A stretch of 8,201 nt of DNA from Crocinitomicaceae bacterium (GTDB taxonomy: Bacteria > Bacteroidota > Bacteroidia > Flavobacteriales_D > Crocinitomicaceae), in contig JAURNA010000196.1 of assembly GCA_030830385.1 (NCBI GenBank), positions 1 to 8,201 of the forward strand. The letters run 5' to 3'. Positions 1 through 6,595 of the stretch are shown in pieces. Position numbers and translations under genes: made by a program. The notes beneath the pieces are model-generated. The model searched no databases. It had not been told where the DNA came from and was given only the letters and a program-made list of their open reading frames with translations. Numbering within the stretch: the stretch's first letter is position 1; each line of letters starts with the position of its first letter.

Positions 1-829
1 CATAAGCGGATTGTGCGGCTAATACATGTCTAAAGAGCACAAGCCCCATTTCAAAGTTGGGATCAATTTTGAATGCGTTTTGTTTTTTATCATCAAAGTT
101 TTGATCACCTGAAGCATAGACAAAATCAAGAATTTCTTTGTTGTCGGTAGTCAGAATTGACTTTCGATCACCTTGCCACCAGTTTCTTCCCTGGTGAATA
201 AACAATACCGAATCACCGATTTCAATCACGGAGTTCATATCGTGGGTAATCACAACCGTTGTGATGTTGTATTCGTAGGTAATTTCCTTAATGAGGTTAT
301 CGATAACGATGGCCGTTTTCGGATCCAGTCCTGAGTTGGGCTCGTCACAAAACAAATACTTTGGGTTCAGCGAAATGGCCCGCGCAATCGCGATTCGTTT
401 CTGCATTCCTCCGGAACACTCAGCTGGATAAAGTCTGTTTTTACCTTCCAGGTTTACGCGATCCAGACAGAAATTAACGCGATTCAGACGTTCTTTTTTC
501 GACATTTTGGTGAACATCGTCAAGGGAAATATCACGTTCTCTTCTACCGTCATGGAATCAAAGAGCGCCGATCCCTGGAAAAGCATCCCGATCTCTGTAC
601 GAATGCTCTTTCGGTCTTTTCTGGACATTTCGGTGAAGTTTCGCCCGCTGTAGATAATGTTTCCGGTATCCGGCTCGTGCAAACCAACGATACACTTCGC
701 GAGTACCGATTTTCCCTGTCCCGATTGACCAATAATCAAATTTACACGTCCATGTTCGAATTTCGTAGAGATATCGTGCAGAACCTGTACGTCCCCAAAT
801 GACTTATTGAGATTTGCTACTTCAATCAT
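1..829 (-). CDS. mlaF: MlaF-like ABC transporter ATP-binding protein (3' end outside window)
   Basis: This is the ATPase of a predicted Mla-type phospholipid transporter, acting on the cytoplasmic face of the inner membrane. The frame starts with ATG at 829-827 (MIEVANLNKSFG) and stays open to position 1, giving 276 visible residues without a stop. It contains the full set of ABC motifs: Walker A GQSGQGKS (residues 34-41), Q-loop Q85, signature CSGGM (138-142, with C where L is usual), Walker B YLFCDEP (158-164, catalytic E163), D-loop SGLDP (166-170) and switch histidine H196 in ITHD. The start codon overlaps the stop of the permease upstream as ATGA, so the two are surely co-transcribed and probably translationally coupled. 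The family normally ends near the FVYAS motif (236-240). Here about 36 further residues follow without a stop, an unexplained tail. The ATPase assignment is firm; the Mla subfamily rests on similarity and on the MlaE-type neighbour. Confidence 0.92.
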   Translation of the reverse strand, partial: MIEVANLNKSFGDVQVLHDISTKFEHGRVNLIIGQSGQGKSVLAKCIVGLHEPDTGNIIYSGRNFTEMSRKDRKSIRTEIGMLFQGSALFDSMTVEENVIFPLTMFTKMSKKERLNRVNFCLDRVNLEGKNRLYPAECSGGMQKRIAIARAISLNPKYLFCDEPNSGLDPKTAIVIDNLIKEITYEYNITTVVITHDMNSVIEIGDSVLFIHQGRNWWQGDRKSILTTDNKEILDFVYASGDQNFDDKKQNAFKIDPNFEMGLVLFRHVLAAQSAY

Positions 830-1569
830 AACAAAATCATCTGCGTGAGGAAGAAGTTTGCAATCAGAATGGCGATACTTGCCGTTACTACAGCTCGTGT
901 TGCAGATTTTCCTACGTCCACAGCACCGCCTTTGGTATAGTATCCGTAGAATGCAGCGATCGAAACAATCAGAAACGCGAACACCACCGTTTTTGTCAGG
1001 GCGTACACGATGTTGCTAAACTCGAACCAGGATCGCAGACCAAAAACGTAGGTTTCGGTACTTGCTAATTCGGAAATGGTCAGTGCTACCCATCCACCGA
1101 TCAAGCTCAATCCCATTGAAAAAATGATCAAAATCGGGAAGAAGAAAACCGCACCAATGATCTTGGGAAGCACGAGAAATGTAAGGCTGTTCACGCCCAT
1201 TACCTCAAGGGCATCAATCTGTTCGGTCGTTTTCATCGTTCCAATCTCTGAAGCCACATTCGATCCCACTTTTCCGGCCAGAATCAGGGAAATGATCGTG
1301 GGTGAAAACTCGAGAATGGTACTTGACCGTGTGATGTACCCGATCGTGTATTCAGGGAGCAACGGCGAATCCATGTTCGACGCTGTCTGAAGCGAAATTA
1401 CCCCTCCCATAAATGCAGACATCAGCCCTACAATGGGAATCGAGTTAAGGCCAATCAGCTCGATTTCGTGAAACAAGCGCACCCGAAAAACGCCCCACTT
1501 TTCTGGTTTGGAAAACACAACCCACAACATGATCATGTATTTCCCGATATTTGTGAAGAGACTTAACAC
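826..1569 (-). CDS. mlaE: MlaE-like ABC transporter permease
   Basis: This is the inner-membrane permease of a predicted phospholipid-transport ABC system (MlaE/YrbE family), 247 residues, the usual family length. It is rich in hydrophobic segments, roughly at residues 42-62, 84-104, 131-165, 188-210 and 226-246. It carries the conserved family block AGKVGSNVASEIGTM (98-112), followed by EQIDALEVMGVN (116-127) and the C-terminal YGYYTKGGAVDVGKSA (208-223). The start is GTG at 1569-1567. ATG codons 12 and 14 (1536 and 1530) are alternatives, but the N-terminal stretch FTNIGKY before them looks like that of family members, so the GTG start is preferred. It is the first gene of the operon and its TGA (828-826) overlaps the ATPase start by four bases. 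No MCE-domain (MlaD) partner is visible. It may lie beyond position 1 or elsewhere in the genome. Confidence 0.92.
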   Translation of the reverse strand: MLSLFTNIGKYMIMLWVVFSKPEKWGVFRVRLFHEIELIGLNSIPIVGLMSAFMGGVISLQTASNMDSPLLPEYTIGYITRSSTILEFSPTIISLILAGKVGSNVASEIGTMKTTEQIDALEVMGVNSLTFLVLPKIIGAVFFFPILIIFSMGLSLIGGWVALTISELASTETYVFGLRSWFEFSNIVYALTKTVVFAFLIVSIAAFYGYYTKGGAVDVGKSATRAVVTASIAILIANFFLTQMILL

Positions 1570-1688
1570 TTACACTAAAGTAACGGTATTTTTCGGAGTG
1601 GCAACGCAAAGCGTGCAATTCCTAACCCCCACCCAAATTCTCCGTATTTTACCGTAGTTTTACAGACCCTGTTGTAACGGTTCAAAAA
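1570..1688. promoter_or_regulatory. divergent promoter region between mlaEF and the SGNH operon
   Basis: These 119 bases separate two operons that run outward, so they must hold both promoters. On the minus strand a TTG (plus coordinates 1602-1604) lies 19 bases from TACTTTAG (1575-1582). This resembles the Bacteroidota pattern TTG-N19-21-TAnnTTTG with one mismatch. It would place transcription start almost on the GTG start codon, however, which fits poorly unless translation begins at the ATG at 1536. On the plus strand TAGTTTTA (1655-1662) resembles a -7 box with one mismatch but has no -33 TTG. An 8-base direct repeat GTAACGGT occurs at 1580-1587 and 1674-1681, near the two ends of the region. 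The promoter function follows from gene layout; the individual boxes are tentative. Confidence 0.5.
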
Positions 1689-2945
1689 ATGCAGAAATGG
1701 CTACAAAAACGTGGATTCAAAATCATTTTTTACAACATTGTTGTCGTTTTTCTCATTCTGCTTGGAATTGAGGTCTATCTCGGTTACCAAATCAATCACT
1801 CCGAATCGACGCCGGATTGGATGTACAAACCGCTCCGACTGTATTATCACGAATACGAATTAAATACATTTCAATACCATCCGCAGAATGCACATTACGA
1901 CAGTACGCTGTTCTACGCTTTGAATCCGGGGACTTCACGATTTGACACGCCGGAATTTCGCACTGTTTTTCGCGTCAATAGCGGTTGTTTTCGAGACGAT
2001 GAGTATTCCCTGGAATCCCCTCAGGTGATTGTTTTGGGAGATTCATACACAATGGGATGGGGAGTGGAACAACACGAGACATTCGCTGAGATCATCCAAC
2101 GCAAAACAGGAAAAAAAGTACTTAATACAGGTGTTTCCTCATATGGGACAGCCAGAGAATTGGAGTCAATCCGTGATGTGGATATGGACAGTCTTGAGTA
2201 CATGATCATTCAATATTGTTCAAATGATTTTATGGAAAATCAAGCCTTCGTTGATCAAGGAAACAAATTGGTCGTGTCGGGCGAGGAAATCTACAATCAA
2301 TACGTCGAAAACAACCTTGCGAGAAACCGTTACTATCCCTTCAAACGGCTTCTTACCATTCCGGGATATTTCAAAAAAACGTTTCCAACGGTGGACAAAT
2401 CCTATGCTCATATGTCTCATGAAGAAGCATTCATGGAAGTACTGAAAGCCGCGGATTTCATTCCTGACCACGTCCACATTCTCGTATTTTCTGTCGAATA
2501 TGAACTGTGTAACGATGTATTTGTTGATGCACTGGATACCCTTCTCGCAAAGGATTTTACTTCGTCACTCTGCGATCGCATTCATACCGTTCGGCTCAAT
2601 TCCAGCATAACAAAAGCTCATCGATTCCCGTTTGATACTCACCTAAACCCAGCCGGGCATTCCATTGTAGCCGATGTGATACTGAACCATTTGAAGCAAA
2701 ATCCACCGTATACAGGAGTACGTGAATGGTATTATCCCAATGGTAAACTCTGCGCGCGCGCCAGGTACAGGAACGGAATTAAAGATGGCCCATTCATCAC
2801 TTACTGGGAAAACGGGCAGACTTCCAGAACGGCATCATACACGAGGGGTGTTCAGACAGGAATTCAAATCGATTATAATCAGTCGGGAGAACCAAAAGAT
2901 ACGACCCATTTTCCGCTTAGAAAACGTCATGAGCAAACAAATTGA
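1689..2945 (+). CDS. membrane-anchored SGNH-hydrolase-like protein with C-terminal MORN/YwqK-type repeats
   Basis: This 418-residue protein has a basic N-terminus and one hydrophobic segment (about 12-32), which suggests an inner-membrane anchor with the rest in the periplasm. The central part looks like an SGNH/GDSL esterase or acyltransferase fold: GDSYTMGWG (117-125, nucleophile S119), a glycine block near 148-153, CSND (177-180, N179) and FDTHLNPAGH (315-324). The last of these would supply the catalytic Asp/His as D316 and H318, with spacing DxH rather than DxxH, as in some polysaccharide O-acetyl-modifying SGNH proteins. Residues 343-408 hold about two and a half repeats of roughly 23 residues with the pattern Y-x-NG-x(5-9)-Y-x-x-G, as in MORN_2/YwqK proteins. 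The substrate is unknown. The start ATG at 1689 has no clear ribosome binding site. The gene is first in an overlapping operon with a SprT-like gene and manC, which hints at envelope glycan modification, an inference only. Confidence 0.82.
   Translation: MQKWLQKRGFKIIFYNIVVVFLILLGIEVYLGYQINHSESTPDWMYKPLRLYYHEYELNTFQYHPQNAHYDSTLFYALNPGTSRFDTPEFRTVFRVNSGCFRDDEYSLESPQVIVLGDSYTMGWGVEQHETFAEIIQRKTGKKVLNTGVSSYGTARELESIRDVDMDSLEYMIIQYCSNDFMENQAFVDQGNKLVVSGEEIYNQYVENNLARNRYYPFKRLLTIPGYFKKTFPTVDKSYAHMSHEEAFMEVLKAADFIPDHVHILVFSVEYELCNDVFVDALDTLLAKDFTSSLCDRIHTVRLNSSITKAHRFPFDTHLNPAGHSIVADVILNHLKQNPPYTGVREWYYPNGKLCARARYRNGIKDGPFITYWENGQTSRTASYTRGVQTGIQIDYNQSGEPKDTTHFPLRKRHEQTN
2716..2912 (+). repeat. MORN/YwqK-type repeat region encoded in the SGNH gene
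   Basis: This segment encodes residues 343-408 of the SGNH-like protein. Three units align: one at 343-363 with WYYPNGK, one at 366-387 with TYWENGQ, and a degenerate one from 391 with DYNQSGE. Each has an aromatic residue, an NG or SG turn, and (in the first two) a following Y-x-x-G. Such repeats usually form short beta-hairpins and are often found in Bacteroidota proteins annotated as YwqK-family. That annotation name does not by itself imply a toxin-antitoxin function. Confidence 0.65.
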
Positions 2946-3555
2946 GCAATATCACAGGGTATTGAATCGTTACGTACCGGAAGCATTCGTGCCGATGCTC
3001 AGTGGTTTGCTGGCTCAAAATCCCGTTCACTTCAGAATTGTTAAACCCCGAAAAACCAAGCTGGGAGATTTTCGACCGAAAGGAAAAATGGGAAGGCCTC
3101 AGATTACGGTAAATGGGGATTTGAATCCGTATTCTTTTTTGATTACCGCTCTTCATGAATTCGCACATTTGTTCACTTATGAGCAATTCGGTAACCATGC
3201 AGCACCCCATGGAAAGGAGTGGAAAGATGAATATCGCAAGTTGCTCCTACCCCTCATCGACCACCCCGCCACACCGGAAATATTGCAGAAAGCACTAAAG
3301 CGATCTATCGCCCGAACCAAGGCTTCGTCTTGCACCGATATGCAACTGCAACGGGTTTTGTTAACTTTTTCTTCATCACAGGATCATCTCATGCTGCTGG
3401 AGCAGGTAGATAAAAACTGTATTTTTGCGCTCGAAGGAAGGCTTTTTCGCAAAGGACATCTTCGACGTACACGGTTCATTTGTACAGAAGTTTCTTCCGG
3501 AAAAGCCTATTTGATAAACGCGCTCGCGCAGGTTGAAGTAAAAGATGGAGAATAA
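2929..3555 (+). CDS. SprT-like zinc metalloprotease-type protein
   Basis: This 208-residue protein carries the zinc motif HEFAH (residues 76-80: ligands H76 and H80, catalytic E77). A third histidine follows in HGKEW (94-98), the arrangement of the SprT-like family. Overall shape and length match the roughly 200-residue SprT-like proteins common in Bacteroidota, including the C-terminal stretch with RFICTEVSSGKAYL (172-185), which lacks the four-cysteine zinc ribbon of SprT/Spartan proteins. Its substrate is not known; eukaryotic Spartan cleaves DNA-protein crosslinks, but that should not be transferred here. The chosen start is ATG at 2929. The frame stays open upstream to an ATG at 2722, but that part lies inside the SGNH gene and the family N-terminus fits MSKQIEQYHRVL. 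It overlaps the upstream gene by 17 bases and the downstream manC by 11. Confidence 0.87.
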   Translation: MSKQIEQYHRVLNRYVPEAFVPMLSGLLAQNPVHFRIVKPRKTKLGDFRPKGKMGRPQITVNGDLNPYSFLITALHEFAHLFTYEQFGNHAAPHGKEWKDEYRKLLLPLIDHPATPEILQKALKRSIARTKASSCTDMQLQRVLLTFSSSQDHLMLLEQVDKNCIFALEGRLFRKGHLRRTRFICTEVSSGKAYLINALAQVEVKDGE

Positions 3556-4630
3556 CTATAGCATAATCATGGCAGGAGGAATCGGAAGCCGGTTCTGGCC
3601 CATGTCTACACCCGAACGTCCAAAGCAATTTCTGGATGTACTCGGAACAGGACGATCGTTGATTCAAATGACATTTGATCGTTTGCTGCACGTTTCTTCT
3701 GCTAAGAATATCTACATCGTAACGAATAAAATGTATCGGGATTTGGTACTTGAGCAACTTCCGGAGCTTACTCCGGACCAGATTTTACTTGAGCCGGAAC
3801 GTAAAAATACAGCGCCTTGCATCGCCTATGCTGCCGCGAAAATTCATGCGTTGAACCCCAATGCCAACCTGATCATTTCTCCATCCGATCACTTGATCAA
3901 ATCAGTGGAAAACTTCGCAAGCACAATTCAAGCTGCAATTGGTTCGGCTAAAGACGGACGGATTGCTACCATTGGAATTCAGCCGACCCGACCCGATACC
4001 GGTTACGGATACATTGAGTTTGAAAAGTCGGCGACCTTATCCCCAAACGACGTTGTAACCGTGAATCAATTCCGTGAAAAACCCGATCTCGAAACGGCAA
4101 AAACCTTTGTTCGTGCAGGTAATTTCTACTGGAACTCTGGCATTTTCGTCTGGAAATCGCAGACGATACTTGATTCACTCAAGGCTTTTCAACCGGCACT
4201 TTTTGAATTGTTTTGTGCAGATCTTTCCGCCTATAACACCCCCGATGAACAAGCAAAGGTGGATCATTCGTTTCACACCTGTGAGGACATTTCCATTGAC
4301 TTCGCGGTGATGGAATATGCTACCAACATCGACGTTGTATTGTCCAATTTTGATTGGTCGGATTTGGGGACATGGGGAAGTTTGGAAACACACCTCAGCA
4401 AGGACGAAAACAACAATGCCGTGATTGGCGAGAGAGCATTTTTGTTCAATGTAAAGAACTGCCTCGTAAATGTTCCGGACGATAAAACAGTTGTGATTGA
4501 CGGGCTCGAAGATTATATCATTATTCAGTCTGATGATAAATTGATGATTCTTCACAAGGATAACGAGCAAGCACTTAAGGCATATTCCGCCGAGGTAAAT
4601 GCCGCTTTGAAAGAACCCGCTATACGATAG
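3545..4630 (+). CDS. manC: mannose-1-phosphate guanylyltransferase (GDP-mannose pyrophosphorylase)
   Basis: This cytoplasmic enzyme converts mannose 1-phosphate and GTP to GDP-mannose and pyrophosphate, supplying mannose or fucose residues for surface polysaccharides and glycoproteins. The nucleotidyltransferase signature AGGIGSRFWPMS (residues 10-21) with PKQF (26-29) is clear. It is followed by LLEPERKNTAPC (81-92), SPSDH (112-116, metal-binding aspartate), GYGYIE (153-158), REKP (177-180), FYWNSGIFVW (194-203) and WSDLGTWGSL (271-280). A short C-terminal segment (about 290-340) resembles the beta-helix part of the family. At 361 residues it is the short form without a fused type II phosphomannose isomerase cupin domain, so isomerase activity must come from another gene. 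The ATG at 3545 lies inside the end of the SprT-like gene (11-base overlap), implying co-transcription. It is last in the operon and converges on the plug gene. Confidence 0.95.
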   Translation: MENNYSIIMAGGIGSRFWPMSTPERPKQFLDVLGTGRSLIQMTFDRLLHVSSAKNIYIVTNKMYRDLVLEQLPELTPDQILLEPERKNTAPCIAYAAAKIHALNPNANLIISPSDHLIKSVENFASTIQAAIGSAKDGRIATIGIQPTRPDTGYGYIEFEKSATLSPNDVVTVNQFREKPDLETAKTFVRAGNFYWNSGIFVWKSQTILDSLKAFQPALFELFCADLSAYNTPDEQAKVDHSFHTCEDISIDFAVMEYATNIDVVLSNFDWSDLGTWGSLETHLSKDENNNAVIGERAFLFNVKNCLVNVPDDKTVVIDGLEDYIIIQSDDKLMILHKDNEQALKAYSAEVNAALKEPAIR

Positions 4631-4632
4631 CA

Positions 4633-4674
4633 GAAGTCCTGACCAACCCGACAGCTATCAGGAGACAGGACTTC
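4633..4674. repeat. inverted repeat between convergent genes, possible bidirectional terminator
   Basis: GAAGTCCTG at 4633-4641 is perfectly complementary to CAGGACTTC at 4666-4674, with a 24-base loop. A nested alternative pairs CCTGA (4638-4642) with TCAGG (4658-4662). The hairpin lies three bases beyond the manC stop and 23 bases beyond the stop of the opposing plug gene, where a shared terminator is expected. Neither side has a T-run, so intrinsic termination is not demonstrated. Confidence 0.5.
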
Positions 4675-4696
4675 GTACGGCATGATGTCCGTGAGA

Positions 4697-5440
4697 TTAT
4701 CTCAGTCCTTTCCGTATCTGATCTGCTTCCCACGCGCGGTAAAGGCCAAAGTAACCTTTCGACTCCATAACCACGACTCCTCCGAGAGTATCGCCATATT
4801 TTGCCGGTAAACCTCCTGTGTACACCATCATTCGTCCGATGGAACAACCGGGTACTGATCCGGCATCACGCGTTTTCACTCCGTCCATCAGGTAAATCAT
4901 ATCTCCTTTTCGCGCTCCACGGAACACCAGCTCGCCATCGGCCGTTTGACGAACTTCACTGGATATGGAAGTAACAAGTCCCTTGATGCTGAATTTGGCG
5001 GGAGATTTATCGATTTCTTCGGCTGTAAGCATTGCAACCGGAAGGTTTCCGTCGATGAGTTTAACTTCATTTGGATCATGTGCCCGAACGTCAACAATGC
5101 CTAGCTTTTGAACGCCTCCATCAAACTCAATTCGTCTGAAATTGTGAAATCCATCCATAGGAACATTTGCGAACAAGTTGGTCATTGTATCACCTTGATA
5201 AAGGATGCTCATCACATATTCTCCTGCGGGTATTGCACTGATTCGAAAATCTCCGTCCTCATCTACCCGAGACTGGTATTTGGTACCATGATCATCGATT
5301 ACCACACGTGCATTATAGGCGGGAATTACTGTTCCATATTCTACTACACTTCCAATTACTTCTCCCAATGCCTGCTGCGCGAATGACTGTCCTGTGGCAG
5401 TTAGCACGAACATCATCATCCCTAGTTTCAATTTTTTCAT
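4697..5440 (-). CDS. secreted carboxypeptidase-regulatory-like plus TonB-plug protein without a beta-barrel
   Basis: This 247-residue exported protein starts at ATG 5440-5438 with a standard signal peptide (MKKLKLGMMMFVLTATGQSFA, cleavage expected after A21). Residues about 25-95 look like a carboxypeptidase-regulatory-like beta-sandwich. Residues about 130-228 look like a TonB-receptor plug: FRGAR (173-177), YLMDGVKT (183-190) and YTGGLPAKYGDTLGGVV (207-223). A normal TonB-dependent receptor would continue with a 22-strand barrel of some 500 or more residues. Here the protein stops 18 residues after SKG (227-229), and only 66 bases remain before the convergent manC, so no barrel can follow. 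The frame is intact and has no sign of decay. An upstream start at 5551 is rejected because it would place the fabD terminator inside the coding region. Its function is unknown; it may be a periplasmic or outer-membrane-associated partner. Confidence 0.85.
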   Translation of the reverse strand: MKKLKLGMMMFVLTATGQSFAQQALGEVIGSVVEYGTVIPAYNARVVIDDHGTKYQSRVDEDGDFRISAIPAGEYVMSILYQGDTMTNLFANVPMDGFHNFRRIEFDGGVQKLGIVDVRAHDPNEVKLIDGNLPVAMLTAEEIDKSPAKFSIKGLVTSISSEVRQTADGELVFRGARKGDMIYLMDGVKTRDAGSVPGCSIGRMMVYTGGLPAKYGDTLGGVVVMESKGYFGLYRAWEADQIRKGLR

Positions 5441-5519
5441 CGTTTTTTGTATTAAATTCACTAACAAGATGTCCGGCAAGAGCGATTTCCATACAATCCA
5501 TGAAAAAAAATTTAGGGTG

Positions 5520-5563
5520 AAAAAAACCGGCGCTTCGAGTAAACTCAGCAACCGGCTTTTTTT
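5520..5563 (-). terminator. intrinsic terminator of fabD
   Basis: Read on the minus strand, GCCGG, a loop containing a small inner GAGT/ACTC stem, and CCGG are followed by seven T residues (plus-strand A-run 5520-5526). The plus-strand side also ends in a T-run (5557-5563), so the hairpin could work in both directions. It begins 18 bases after the fabD stop and separates fabD from the plug gene downstream, which therefore needs its own promoter in 5441-5519. No convincing promoter box was seen there. Confidence 0.8.
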
Positions 5564-5581
5564 GTTATCGTTTCGTATTGT

Positions 5582-6475
5582 TTATTCCGCCAATGCAAGT
5601 GCTGCACTGGAGGTTGGGAATTTTCGATCTACTTTCTTAAACAGTCCTTGAAGCACTTTACCCGGACCCACTTCTATTACTTCAGAAGCTCCATCGGCGA
5701 TCATTTGGTTCATCGTTTGCGTCCAACGAACGGGTGCGGTCAACTGTGCAACGAGGTTTTTCTTGATTTCCTCCGGACTCGTTACCGCTGATGCCGTTAC
5801 GTTTTGATAAACGGGACAAACCGGAGTATTGAACGTTGTTGATTCAATTGCGGAGGCCAGCTCTTCACGTGCCGGCTCCATCAAAGGTGAGTGGAATGCT
5901 CCTCCAACGGGAAGGATCATTGCACGCCGTGCGCCTGCTTCTGTAAGTACCTCGCATGCTTTCTCCACAGCTGGAATCGCTCCGGAAATTACGAGCTGAC
6001 CCGGGCAATTGTAGTTTGCTGCTACCACTACTCCATCTACATTTGCACAAGCTTCTTCCACTATTGCATCTTCCAAACCAAGAATCGCGGCCATTGTAGA
6101 AGGCTCTTTCTCACAAGCTTCTTGCATCGCCAAAGCACGTTTAGAAACCAAACGGAGTCCGTCTTCGAAGTTGAGTGTCTGATTCGCTACGAGTGCGGAA
6201 ATTTCACCGAGTGAGTGGCCCGCTACCATATCGGGTCGGAAATCTTCCCCGAGCGTAGTTGCTAATATTGTTGAGTGCAAAAAGATAGCCGGCTGCGTCA
6301 CTTTTGTTTGCTTAAGTTCCTCATCCGATCCTTCGAACATGGTTTTTGTGATTTCGAATCCAAGTACCTCATTGGCACGATTGAATAGTCCTTTTGCTAT
6401 GTCTGAATTGTCGTATAGGTCCTTACCCATTCCTGAAAACTGGGCTCCCTGACCTGGAAATACGTATGCTTTCAT
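5582..6475 (-). CDS. fabD: malonyl-CoA:acyl carrier protein transacylase
   Basis: This cytoplasmic enzyme moves malonyl from CoA to acyl carrier protein, giving the extender unit for type II fatty-acid synthesis. The 297-residue protein has the expected length and motifs: FPGQGAQFSGMG (6-17) at the N-terminus, the nucleophile elbow GHSLGE (86-91, catalytic S88), R113, catalytic H195 in GGAFHSP (191-197), Q244 near the C-terminal TAPVRW (246-251), and VGPGKVL (269-275). The start is ATG 6475-6473 (MKAYVFPGQGAQ), which matches the family. The frame is open to an ATG at 6568, but those 31 extra residues would overlap a terminator and have no family counterpart. The gene stands alone, with terminators on both sides. 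A weak -7-like box TACCTTTA lies at 6493-6500 (minus strand) without a matching -33 TTG. Confidence 0.96.
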   Translation of the reverse strand: MKAYVFPGQGAQFSGMGKDLYDNSDIAKGLFNRANEVLGFEITKTMFEGSDEELKQTKVTQPAIFLHSTILATTLGEDFRPDMVAGHSLGEISALVANQTLNFEDGLRLVSKRALAMQEACEKEPSTMAAILGLEDAIVEEACANVDGVVVAANYNCPGQLVISGAIPAVEKACEVLTEAGARRAMILPVGGAFHSPLMEPAREELASAIESTTFNTPVCPVYQNVTASAVTSPEEIKKNLVAQLTAPVRWTQTMNQMIADGASEVIEVGPGKVLQGLFKKVDRKFPTSSAALALAE

Positions 6476-6548
6476 TTTCTTTCGTTTGGGTGTAAAGGTA
6501 GTGAAAGATGTTTTTTCGGTTGATGCATAATAGGGATTTGTATCCATG

Positions 6549-6573
6549 AAAAAGGGGTACCGAGGCACCCCTT
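6549..6573 (-). terminator. intrinsic terminator of the T9SS cargo gene
   Basis: On the minus strand AAGGGGT pairs perfectly with ACCCCTT (plus coordinates 6567-6573 and 6552-6558) around an 8-base loop, followed by a T-run (plus-strand A-run 6549-6553). It lies 22 bases after the stop codon of the secreted protein and upstream of fabD, so it ends that transcript and insulates fabD. Confidence 0.75.
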
Positions 6574-6595
6574 AAAATTGTATGTTGTGTACGAA

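Noticed and set aside
550..732. Small minus-strand open frame inside the ATPase gene
   Set aside because: It is out of frame with the intact ABC ATPase reading frame that carries all motifs, so it is a shadow.
2716..2912. Toxin-antitoxin function suggested by YwqK-type repeats
   Set aside because: The repeats are part of a larger SGNH protein and no toxin partner is nearby; the YwqK name is only a domain label.
2722..2928. N-terminal extension of the SprT-like protein
   Set aside because: It lies wholly within the SGNH gene in another frame, is unlike the family, and the family N-terminus fits the ATG at 2929.
4175..4570. 131-codon open frame antisense to manC
   Set aside because: manC is fully supported by its motifs; the antisense product shows no recognisable domain or signal and is best seen as a shadow.
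5108..5386. Plus-strand open frames antisense to the plug gene (also 5308-5520 and 5394-5651)
   Set aside because: They cover the plug gene or the terminator in other frames and show no domain or start context.
5441..5551. N-terminal extension of the plug protein (37 residues, start at 5551)
   Set aside because: It would precede a clean signal peptide and overlap the fabD terminator hairpin at 5520-5563.
6493..6500. TACCTTTA as a fabD -7 promoter box
   Set aside because: It has one mismatch and no TTG at the expected -33 distance, so it is not listed as a separate feature.
6476..6568. N-terminal extension of FabD (31 residues, start at 6568)
   Set aside because: It overlaps the terminator at 6549-6573 and FabD proteins begin at the MKAYVFPGQGAQ-like segment.
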